DNA of 64,000 nt. Source: Ontholestes murinus (lineage: Eukaryota; Arthropoda; Insecta; Coleoptera; Staphylinidae). The translations under genes were made by a program, and so were the position numbers. Where the stretch lies: positions 1,116,001 through 1,180,000 of the forward strand of contig OZ018396.1 of the NCBI GenBank assembly GCA_963969525.1. Reading direction: 5' to 3'. The notes below the pieces were generated by a model. It saw only the letters and a list, made by a program, of their open reading frames with translations. It was not told the origin of the DNA and searched no databases. Shown here piece by piece: positions 1 to 12,000 of this stretch (position 1 is the first letter of the stretch; each line of letters begins with the position of its first letter).

Positions 1-920
1 ATATCTGAATACTTGAATAATTAAGTTTTTCAATTTTTGAGTTTTTGAATATATAATTTTTGAAAATTTGAATTCTTGAGTTTTTGAATTTTGGAATTTT
101 TGATTACTTGAATTGTTAAATTTTGGAATTTTTGAATATTTAAATTTTCATATTGCGAATATTTGAAGTTTTGAATTTTAGAATTTTTAAACGTTTAAAT
201 TTTTAAGTTTTTAAAATTGTACATTGTTGAATTTTCGAATTCTTGATTTGTTTAATTTTGGGAATTTTGAATTTTCGTTTTTTTGTTTTAAATTTTCATA
301 GCGTTGAATTTTTGACTTTTTAAATTTTAAAAGTTTTGCATTTTGGAATTGTAGCATTTGTAAAAATTCGAAAATTTAAATACAGGATGAGTCTTTTTAG
401 ATGTTCTTTATGCTTCATATTACCCACAACTTTGTCTTTTACAATTTGTTTCTATCTGTCATAGTAAGCGAGATATATTGATTTGAAAAAATTGATAATT
501 TTTACTTTTTTGAAATATCTTGACCATTTTTGAAAATTTTGGAATTTTATTCGTCTCGTAAAACTATACTTCTTTCCTTATTTAATCGTTTCTCTATCTC
601 TCATAGTTTCCGAGATCCAGAACATCTAAAACTACTCATCCTGTATTTAAATTTTTGAATTTTTAAATACTTGAATGTTTGATTTATTGAATTTTTAAAT
701 TTCTTTATTGTAGATTTTTTGAATTTTTTGAATATTTGAAATTTGAATATTTTGTGAATTTGATTATTTGATTAGTTATATGTTTGAATGATAGAATTTT
801 TTTTCATCTTTGCATTTTTTAATATTTGAAAATTTAAACTTTTAAATTTTTGAATTTTTATATTTACGAATTCTTGAACATTTGAATTTATTCTAATTAG
901 AAACATTTGAGAATTGATTA
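1..920. repeat. AT-rich low-complexity block, degenerate TTTTTGAA-type repeats
   Basis: Short degenerate repeats of the kind TTTTTGAATT and ATTTGAATTTTT fill this stretch, interrupted by the element at 381-645. No coding potential was seen. It lies downstream of exon 11, in the next intron or flank of the sushi-repeat gene. Confidence 0.7.
381..645. mobile_element. MITE-like element with 27-bp terminal inverted repeats
   Basis: The left end starts TACAGGATGAGT and the right end is its reverse complement. The arms match over 27 bp with two mismatches (381-407 against 619-645). Ends in TA and a size of about 265 bp suggest a non-autonomous Tc1/mariner-type element. Two internal segments resemble each other (TTTCTATCTGTCATAG near 449 and a variant near 590). 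No open frame is present. Confidence 0.65.
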
Positions 921-929
921 AAAATTAAA

Positions 930-1800
930 TACAAAAGTAAAAACTATTGAAATTAAAAGGAATTTTTTTTTTAGAAAATATTAAAATTTAAAATTATAAA
1001 AGTTCAAATTTACAGAAAAAAAAACAATTGAAAAACACTGAAAATTTTCAAAAGTTTAATCATTAAAAACAGTTTATAATTGTTTAAGCAAAATAAAAAC
1101 AAAACTGTTCGAAATAGATGAAATTTTACAGACAAAATATTTAAAAAAAATAAATTTTCTCATAAACAATTGTAATTCTGTATATAAAAAAACAATTGTT
1201 ACATTCAAAGTTTTGATTTTTGGATTTATAAATTTATTTTTTAACGCAGTTTAAAGTTTGCTGAAACAAAATTTTACCAAAATAAAAACCATTGACATTA
1301 AAACGGAACAAGTCGAAAAATTTAATTTTGATTTATAAAAATTCACTTTTACAAAAACAAAACAAAAAAACAATTTAAAAACACTACAAAGTTTCAAAAG
1401 TTTAATCATTAAAAACAGTTTATAATTTTTTAAGCAAAATACAAACAAATCTGTCTAGAATAGATAAAATTTTAGGGATAAAATATTCTTAACAATAAAT
1501 TAAATTTCGCCATAAACAACTGTAATTCTGTATAAAAAACAATTTTTTTTTTAAATTTATTATTTTTAAATTCATAAACTTATTTTTTAGGGGAAAAAAA
1601 CAGTTTAAAACTTGCTCAAATTCAATTTTACAAAAATAAGAAACGTTGAATTAAAAAAAAAAAACTAAAAAAACTATTTTGATTTATAAAAGTTTACTTG
1701 TATAATAAAAACAAGTGAAAAAAATACAGTGTAAACACTCAATAAATTCTACAAACTAGATGAAATTTTACAAAATACTAACCCACTTAAAAAAAATAAT
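930..1800. repeat. ~350-bp tandem repeat, about 2.5 degenerate copies
   Basis: The string CATTAAAAACAGTTTATAAT occurs at 1061 and again at 1407 (346 bp apart). CAGTTTAAA followed by CTTGCT-like sequence occurs at 1247 and 1601 (354 bp apart). The sequences between them align with scattered changes. The stretch is very AT-rich, with no genes. Confidence 0.65.
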
Positions 1801-2780
1801 TTCGCTAATGTCAGTTAAATTTTATTAAGCGTAATAACAGAATCAAAAGAAAATGGTTTAAAATTTGTAAAGTAAAAACTTTCCTATTGTAATTTTGTTT
1901 AGAATTAACTATTGAAAATTAAAATTTAGTAATAAAATAAATAAAGAGTTGCAAACTATCAAAAAAAATATTCATTTGAAACAGTTTTATTTTTCTAAAA
2001 AAAAAACAACTGATTCTAACCTCAATCACTTATACTTCCTTTGTGATCATTTTTTGATGCCTGAACAAGCGAAATTAGTCGGGTAAATAAAGAAAAATTG
2101 TGAAACAAACCAAGGGTAATTTAATTTAAACCTTCATCAGTAAAACTTCAAAATGTTTCATCAAGTAATAAGCGAAAAAGTCATTCAAGAAACATTTATT
2201 TGATTCCAACTAAGTAAAAAAAAGTATATATTTTTATTTAATTGAATATTTGTTCAAGAAAATCAGTTGAAAATTAAATAGTTTAATTTTTAACCTATTT
2301 ATTTTCACTTGAAAATAGTTTTATAAATATTTAAAAACAAAAATGAGAGTGTTAGTTTTTAGAGATAGTTTCTTGAAAAAGTTTAAAGTTTTAAAGAAAA
2401 TATCCATCACGAAATGGCAGATATCATATAGGCTTCATAAGAAATTTTAGTGTTCGAATAAATAAGTATAGTTTTATAAATGATAAACAAATTTTTGATA
2501 GATGGCTTTCTTAAATTTTAATTAGTTCACTAAATATAAATCGATATCTTCAAATAGAAAACTGTTTATTTTGATAAGAACTTGGTTTGTTTCATAAAAA
2601 AAATATTATTTCTTCTTCGGCTAGTTTACCAATAAATAAATAAAGTACTGTCTGTTTTTACATTCCATTAAATCATTTGACACGAAAGGAAGGACGACAA
2701 AAACGTCGCATTCCGAATGGATGAGCTCGATTTAAATGTAAATTCATTTTATTCGTTTCGTAACCACCATCGGCACTCAC
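1801..2780. other. AT-rich intronic sequence, nothing recognised
   Basis: This is intronic sequence 3' of exon 11 (minus-strand sense). I see only AT-rich, poorly repetitive DNA, with no CCP-like exon and no element ends. Confidence 0.5.
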
Positions 2781-3017
2781 CTGGGGAACATTCGGGTAAT
2801 GCGGTGGCGGTCCATTCGCCGTGCCAACACCTGAGATTTGTGGCCCCCTGGACGTTGTAGCCTGAGGTGCAGCCGAACTCGACGACCTCCCCGTTGCCGA
2901 TTTCCGCCGTCTCGTTTAAAATGTTGTCGACGTTCGGCTTGAGCGCCGATCCGATGATGATCTCGCTACGTGACATCCAGAAAATCCCGTTGGGGATGTC
3001 CGGGGTGTAACAGGGCA
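2781..3017 (-). CDS. Hasp: Exon 11: CCP/sushi domain 10; gene continues off window
   Basis: Entered after a 57-bp intron (acceptor GTTTCAG). It encodes LPCYTPDIPNG, FGC, LRC and PEC, with GEWTAT. An extended loop between Cys1 and Cys2 carries NET and a stretch of hydrophobic residues (EIIIGSALK). The donor CAG/GTGAGT is near-ideal at 2780, phase 1. No continuation exon was recognised between 1 and 2780, so the 3' part lies outside this window. Confidence 0.84.
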
Positions 3018-6000
3018 CTGAAACGTGAAAAAATTCACACACACTGCTGAGGGGAAATTTGATGAGCGACGTACATATCGAGCAAATCGGCTGCTGAGGT
3101 TTCCACTTTCCCTTAACGCACTTCGCCGTTTTATTCTCGGGCAGATTGAGGCCGTACCCCTTGCCGCAGGCCATTTTCACCACCGTGCCGGAGCTGAAGG
3201 ACACGTTCGGGTCCTTGCCGTGCTTCACGATCTCGATATTGACGTACGGCTCGCTAGAGAGCGGTTCGCAAGGCAGACCCTTCTTCGAATGTTGCATCTG
3301 CTTCTTCTTCTCCTCAAACTCATCGTCTTCCCATTCCTGTTTCTTATGATTACGCCTGAGACTCAACGAGGAACCGCTTCCCTTCCTGCTGAGACCTACG
3401 GTACGGGAACTGGACGTACTCTTCAGGGCGCGCTTTAACCGCCTCAAATACTCGTCGCGATCTTTTAAATATTTAACATCGTCTTCGCTCAACGCGAATA
3501 ATTCATCAATGTAAGTAGGCGGTACGTACTGATCCTCTTTAGATACTTTATGATGTCGCATGAAGGCCCTTCTATATTTTTCAGCAACTATGGAACGTCT
3601 ACGTCTACTCCAACGTAATCGTGGATGTTGCCCTATTATACACCTACAAAAAAATATTTTTAAAAAACTGTTAAATTATTATAAAGTATTATTACTTTGG
3701 TAACTGTTTAGGACTCCAATTACCACCGATACAAGTAGCTCCTGGTGGTCCATCATTCAATATAAATCCTTTATTACAATCGTACATAATTTGCTTGTTA
3801 TTGATCACTTTCCTCACATACGGACGATAATCGTACAGTCCCATATTTCCGACCAAAAGGATTTTTCCGTTCTCGACAATGCCCGGATACGGACAATACA
3901 CTGAAAGGACGACGATGAAAGGACGATGTGCATACATCACGTAAAACAAATATACCTTCGTGACAGTAAGGGCTGTCTCCGGTCCAGTTGCCATAGGAGC
4001 ACTCTATGAGTTCGTTCCCTTTGAGGATGAAGCCGTCCTTGCATTTGAAGCGCGCCTTCATGCCGTGCTCCATCTTCGGCGCGATCACCATTCCGTTTTT
4101 GGGCGCCCTCGGCAGGTGCTTACACCTGGCCGGCTGGCATTTCGGTATCTGGGTCCAGGTGCCGTTGTTGCACGTCACCGGGGCGTAACTGCCGAAGAAT
4201 TCGTACTGGGCCTCGCATTCCACCGTCAGGGATTCCCCGTGCTGCACCACCGTCGACTGGGTGGCGGTGTCGTTGCGGGAGATCAGGACCACCCTTCCTT
4301 GGGAGACTCGCGGCACCACACAAGGGGCTGTGAATGAATAACAAAAAAAAAAACTTTAAAACGTAATTCATAAATAAATAGATCGACTGCGGCTGGTAAC
4401 CCAAAAAGAATTATTATGAAACATACGTAATTATTGGATTGTGAAAGTAGGTGAAAAATTAAACGGCCGAAGGACCATGTAGTCAATAGCCAATCACTAC
4501 CACTACTACGAAAAATATTACAAAACATGAAGTCATGATAAATAACAAAAAATTAATTAATAATAAATAATAGATTAATAATATAAGATGACAGATTTTA
4601 TGATTTCTAAAAAAAAAAAATGAAAGCTATTGATCATACGAATAGTTGCTACCCTTACGCTTAAATCTTATATTTTACCACTAAACATTTTTAGTTGTAA
4701 AAAGAAAAACATAGTAAGAATTTTTAGTTTAGTGTTCAATAAACTATCATTAAAGCTTTGAAATAAACTTCTCAATTGTTTTTTTTTTGTGTTTTATATT
4801 TTATTAAAAAAATTCATTTGTTTTCGTAAATTTTCAACCATTTTGTAATTGTTTTGTTTCCTTTCAAAAACAGTTGAAATTAAAAAAAAAACAGTGAACA
4901 ATTATTCAAAAAATAAAACAAAAAACCCACAAGGTTTGATTTGAATTTTTCCCCAATACTTTCATAAAAAATGTATTCGTCATATTTCATCAAAACAATT
5001 GCTGCAGTACAGCTGCAAACAAAATGGCGGCGGTGAAATCTTAAACTGAAGGAAATAAAATTGCATTCAGTGATTTGAAATTTTTTTTGAAGTCAACCCC
5101 ACATGGAATTGGTTTGAAAATTACCCAATACATTGATAAAAGATGTGTTTGTCAAATTTTATTAAAACAATTGCCGCAGTGCAGCTGGAAACAAAATAGC
5201 GGCGGTGAAATCTTTAATTTGAAAAAAAAAATTGCATTCTGTGATTTGATTTTTTTTAAGTTAACCCCACAAGAAATTGGTTTATAAATTATTAAATACA
5301 TTTATAAAAGATGTGTTTATCAAATTTCATTAAAAAAATTGCCATAGTGCACCTGAAAACAAAATGGCGGCTGTGAAATCTTAAAATGAAGAAAATAAAA
5401 ATTCATTGTGTGATTTGAATTTTTTTTAAGTTAATCCTATAAAGGATTGGTTTGAAAATTAATCAATATATTCATAAAAGATGTGTTTGTCACATTTCAT
5501 CAAAATAATTGCCGCAGTGCAGCTGTAAACAAAATGGCGGCGGTGAAATCTTAAACTAGAAAAAATAAAATTGCATTCAGTGATTCAAAATTGTTTTTAA
5601 AGTCAACCCCACATGGAATTGGTTTGAAAATTACCCAATACATTCACAAAAGATGTGTTTGTGACATTTCACCAAAACAATTGCTACAGTGCAGCTGGAA
5701 ACAAAATGGCGGCGGTGAAAACTTAAAATGGAAGAAATAAAAATGCATTTAGTGATTTGAAATTTTTAAAAACATTAACCCCCACAAAAAAATGGTTTGA
5801 AAATTATCCAACACATTGATAAAAGATGTGTTTGTCATATTTCATCAAAACAATTGCCGCAGTACAGCTGGAAACAAAATGGCGGCGGTGAAATTTGAAA
5901 TAGGAATAAATAAAAATGCGTTTCGTCATTTAATTTTTTTTAATTAGCCACGCAAGGAATGGGATTGAAAATTACCCAGTTAATTCATAGAAGATGTATT

Positions 6001-9000
6001 TGTCATATTTTATCAAAATAATTGCTATAGTGCAGCTGGAAACAAAATGGCGGCGGTGAAAACTTAAAATAGAAGAAATAAAAATGCATTTAGTGATTTG
6101 AAATTTTTAAAACATTAACCCCACAAGAAAATTGTTTGAAAATTATCCAAAACATTGACAAAAGATGTGTTTGTAATATTTCATCAAAACAATTGCCGCA
6201 GTGCAACTGAAAACAAAATGGCGGCGGTTAAATCTTAAACTGGAGGAAATAAAATTTGTATTCTATGATTAAATTTTTTTCTAAATTAACCCCACAAGGA
6301 ATTGGTTTGATAATTACCCAATACATTCATAAAAGATGTGTTTGTGATATTTCATCAAAATAATTGCCGCAGTGCAGCTGGAAACAAACTGGCAGCGGTG
6401 AAATTTTAAATTAGAGGAAAAAATATTGCATTCAGTGATTTGAAATTTTTTTAAAAGTTAACCACACAAGGAATTGGTTTGAAAATTACCCAATATATTA
6501 ATAAAAGATGTGTTTGTGATATTTCATAAAAACAATTGCCTCAGTGCAGCTAGAAACAAAATGGCGGCGGTTAAATCTTAAACTGGAGGAAATAAAATTG
6601 CATTCTGTGATTTATTTTTTTTTTAAATTAACCCCACAAGGAATTGGTTTGAAAATTACCCAATACATTCATAAAAGATGTGTTTATCAAATTTTATTAA
6701 AACAATTGCCATAGTGCAGCTTGAAACAAAATGGCGGCGGTGAAATCTTAAACTGGAAGAAATAAAATTGCATTCTGTGATTTGATTTTTTTTATGTTAA
6801 CCCTACAAGGAATTGGTTTGAAAATTACCCAATAAATTCATAAAAGATGTGTTTGTGATATTTCATCGAAACAATTGCCATAGTGCAGCTGCAAACAAAA
6901 TGGCGACGGTGAAAACTTAAAATGGAAGAAATAAAAATGCATTTAGTGATTTGAAATTTTTAAAAACATTAACCCCCGCAAAAAAATGGTTTGAAAATTA
7001 TCCAACACATTGATTAAAGATGTGTTTGTCGTATTTCATTAAAACAATTGCCGCAATGCAGCTGGAAACAAAATGGCGGCGGTGAAAACTTAAACTGGTG
7101 GAAATAAAATTGCATTATGTTATTTGAAAATTTAAAAAATATTAATCCAAAAATTTTTGCTTAAAAAATTTCACAAAATTAAAGTTATTTTTAATGGATT
7201 ATGTTTTGTAAACATAATTCAATTGTTTTAGAGTTGTATTTTTGCGTTAACTATTGATTTTCGATTGGTTTTCCTCAATTCGTCAACAAATTGTAAATCT
7301 GAATTTTTAAAAGTACATAACTCGAGTAAAAACTCGATGGATTAAAAAAAATTAAAGTTATTTTTAATGAATAATGTTTTACAAACATATCTCAATTGTT
7401 TTAGAATTGTATCTTTGCATTAACTATTAATTTTTAATGGTTTTTCCTCAATTTTTCAACGAATTGTGAAATCTAAATTTTCAAGAGTTAATAACTCGAG
7501 TAAAAACTGGTGGATTTCAAAAAATTAAAGTTATTTTTAATGAACGATATTTTATAAACATAATTCAATTGGTTTAGATTTGTATCTTTGCCTTAACTAT
7601 TAGTTTTCAATTGGTTTTCCTTAATTCGTCAACAAATTCTAAAACTGAATTTTTAAAAGTTTATTACTCGAGTGAAAACTGACAAATTTCAAGAAATTAA
7701 AGTTATTTTTAATGGATGATGTTTTGTAGACATAATTCAATTGTTTTAGAATTGTATCTTTACGTTAAATATTAATTTTCAATTGTTTTTTCTTAATTCG
7801 TCAACAAGTTTTACAACTGAATTTTCAAAAGTTTATAACTCGAGTAAAAACTGGTGAATTTAAAAAAAAAGTTAATTTTATTGGATGATGTTTTATAAAC
7901 ATAACTCAATTGTTTTAGAATTGTATCTTTGCATTAACTATTAATTTTTAATGGTTTTTCCTCAATTTTTCAACGAATTGTAAAGTCTAAATTTTCAAGA
8001 GTTAATAACTCGAGTAAAAACTGGTGAATTTCAAAATATTAAAATTATTTTTAATTTATGATGTTTTGTAAACATAATTCAATTGTTTTAGAATTGTATC
8101 TTTGCGTTAACTATTGATTTTCGATTGTTTTTCTTCAATTCGTCAACAAATTGAAAATTAGAATTTTTAAAAGTTTATAACTCGAGTGAAAATTGGCGAA
8201 TTTAAAAAAATTAAAGTTAGTTATAATGGACAATCTTTTGTAAACATAATTCAATTGTTTTAGAATTGTATCTTTGCGTTAACTATTGAATTTTGATCGT
8301 TGTTCCATAATTCGTCAAGAAATTCTAAAACTGAATTTTCAAAAGTTTATAAATCGAGTGAAAACTGGTTAATTCAAGAAAATTAAAGTTAATTCTAATA
8401 GATGATGTTTTACAAACATAATTTAATTGTTTTAGAATTGTATTTTTGCGTTATCTATTGATTTTCAATTGTTTTTACTTAATTTGTCAACGAATTGTAA
8501 ATCTGAATTTTCAAAAGTTTATAACTCGAGTAAAAACTGGCGAATTTAAAAAAAATAAAGTTATTTTAAAAGGATGATCTTCTATAAACATAATTCAATT
8601 GTCTTATAAGTGTATATTTGCGACAACTAATGATTTTCAATTGTATCTCTTCAATTCGTCAACAAATTTTAAAACTGCATTTTCAAAAGTTTATTACTCG
8701 AGTGAAAACTGGCGAATTTCAAGAAATTAAAGTTATTTTTAATGGATGATGTTTCATAAACATAATTCAATTGTTTTAGTATTGTATCTTTGCGTTAACT
8801 ATTGATTTTCAATTGATTTTACTAAATTCGCCAACAAAATGAAAATTTGAATTTTTAAAAGTTTATAACTCGAGTAAAAACTGGTAGATTTAAAAAAATT
8901 AAAATTATTTTCAATGGGTAATGTTTTATAAACATAATTCATTAATTTTAAAATTGTATTTCTATGTTAACTATAAATTTTCAATTGTTTTTCCTCAATT

Positions 9001-12000
9001 TGTGAACAAATTGTATATTGAAATTTTCAAAAGTTTATAACTCGAGTAAAAACTGGCGAATTAAAAAAAAATTAAAGTTATTTTTAATGAATGATGTTTT
9101 ATAAACATAATTCAATTGTTTTAGATATGTACCTTTGCGTTAACTATCAATTTTCGATTGTTTTTTTTTTCGAAACTAGTGAATTTTGAAAAATTAAAGT
9201 TAATTCTAATGGATGATGTTTTACAGACATAACCACATTTTTTTAGTATTGTATCTTTGTGTTAACTATTGATTTTCGATTGCTTTACCTTCAATCGTCA
9301 ACACATGGAAATTTGAATTTTCAAAAGTTTATAACTCGAGTAAAAACTGTTGGATTTAAAAAATTAAAGCTAATTTTGATGGATAATGTTTTATAAACAT
9401 AATTAAATTATTTTAGGATTGTATCTTTGCGCTAACTACTGATTTTCAATTGTTTTTTCTGTAATTCGTCAACAAATTTAAAATCTGAATTTTCAAAAGT
9501 TGATAACTCGACTAAAAACTGGTGGATTTGAAAAAAATTAAAGTTAATTCTAATGGTTGATGTATTTTACATAATTCTTTTGATTTAGAATTGTATTTTT
9601 GCATCAACTATTGATTTTCGATTGTTTTTCTTCAATTCGTCAACAAATTAAAAATTAGAATTTTCAAAAGTTTATAACTGGAGTGAAAACTGGCGAATTT
9701 AAAAAAATTAAAGTTAGTTATAATGGACGATCTTTTGTAAACATAATTTAATTGTTTTAGAATCTTTGCGTTAACTATCAATGTTTGATTGTTTTTTCTC
9801 AATTTGTCGACAAATTGTAAACTTGAATTTCCAAAAGTTTATAACTCGAGTAAAAACTGGTGGATTTAAAAAAAATAAAGTTAATTCTAATGGATGATGT
9901 TTTATAAACAAAATTCAATTGTTTCTTTGCGTTAACTGTTGATTTTCAATTGTTTTTCCTTAATTCGTTAACAAATTGTAAATTTGAATTTGCAAAAGTT
10001 TATAACTGGAGTAAAAACTGGTGGATTTCAAAAAATTAAAGTTATTTTTAACTATGGATCATGTTTTGTAAACATAATTCAATTGTTTTTGAATTGTATC
10101 TTTGCGTTAACTATTGATTTTCATTTGTTTTTCCTTAATTCGTCAGCAAGTTTTAAAAGTGAATTTTTAAAAGTTTATAACTCAAGTAAAAAATGGTGGA
10201 TTTCAAAAGATTAAAGTTAATTCTAATCGATGATGTTTTATAAACATAATTTGATTGTTTTAAAATTGTATCTTTACGTTAGCTATTGATTTTCAATTGT
10301 TTTTCCTTGATTCGTCAACACATCGGAAATTTGAATTTTCAAAAGTTTATAACTCGAGTAAAAACTGGCGAATTAAAAAAAAATTAAAGTTATTTTTAAT
10401 GAATGATGTTTTATAAACATAATTCAATTGTTTTAGATATGTACCTTTGCGTTAACTATCAATTTTCGATTGTTTTTTTTTTCGATTCATCAACAAATTG
10501 TAAATTTGAATTTTCATAAGTTTATAACTCGAGTAAAAACTGGCGAATTTCAAAAAATTAAAGTTAATTCTAATGGATGATGTTTTATAAACATAATTCA
10601 ATTGTTTAAGAATTATATTTTTGCGCTAACTATTAATTTTCAATTGTTTTTCCTCAATTCAACGAATTGTAAATTTGAATTTTCAAAAGTATATAACTCG
10701 AGTGAAAATTTACGGATTTCAAAAACAATAAAATTAATTCTAATGGATGATGTTTTCGAATTATACTTCAATTGTTTTAGATTTGTATCTTTGCGTAAAC
10801 TATTGATGTTTGATTGTTTTTTCTCGATTCGTCAACAAATTGTAAATCTAAATTTTCAAAAGTTCATAACTCGAGTAAAATTTGGTGAATTTCAAAAAAT
10901 ATTAAGGTTAATTTTAATGGATGATGTTTTACAAACATAATTCAATTGTTTTAGAATTGTATCTTTGCGTTAACTATTGATTTTCGATTGTTTTTCCTAA
11001 ATTCGTCAACAAATTGTAAATTTGAATTTTCAAAAGTTGATAACTTGAGTGAAAACTGATGAATTTCAAAAAATTTAATTAAATTCTAAAGGATAATGTT
11101 TTACAGATATAATTCAATTGTTTTGGTATTGTAGCTTTGCGTTATCTATTGATTTTCGATTGTTTCTCCTTGATTCGTTAACAAATTGTAAATCTGAATT
11201 TTCAAAAGTGCATAACTCGAGTAAAAACTGGTGTATTTAAAAAACATAAAGTTGATTTTAATGGATGATATTTTATAAACATAATTCAATTATTTTAGAA
11301 TTGTATCTCTGCTTTAACTATTGATTTTCAATTGTTTTACCTTGATTCCTCAACACATTGGAAATTTGAATTTTCAAAAGTTTATAACTCGAGTAAAAAC
11401 TGGTGAATTTCAAAAGATTATAGTTATTTTCAATGGATGATGTTTTGTAAACATAATTCAATTGTTTTAAAAGTGATTTTTGCGTTAGCTATTGATTTTC
11501 GATTGTTTTTCCTCGAATCGTCAACGAATTGTAAATCTGAATTTTCAAAAGTTTATAACTCTAGTAAAAACTGGTGATTTCAAAAAATTAAAGTTAATTT
11601 TAATGGATAATGTTTTATAAACATATTCTTTTTGTTTTAGAATTGTATCTTGGAGTTAAATATTAATTTTCAATTGTTTTTCCTTAATTTCTTAACAAAT
11701 TGTAAATTTGAATTTTTAAAAGTTTATAACTCGAGTAAAAACTGGTGAATTTAAAAAAAATTGTTATTTTTAATGGATGATGTTTTGTAAACATAATTCA
11801 ATTGTTTTAGTGTAAACTATTGATTTTTAATTGTTTTTCCTTAATTCGTTAACAAATTGTAAATTTGAATTTTCAAAAGTTTATAACTAAAGTAGAAACT
11901 GATGAATTTCAAAAAAATAAAGTTATTTTTAATGGATGATGTTTTGTAAACATTGTTTTAGAATTGTATCTTTGCATTAACTATTGATTTTCAATTGTTT

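Noticed and set aside
3025..4404. Plus-strand and alternative-frame open frames overlapping exons 8-10
   Set aside because: They are antisense or out-of-frame shadows of the CCP exons. Only the minus-strand frame shows cysteine/Trp domain patterns and consistent splice phases.
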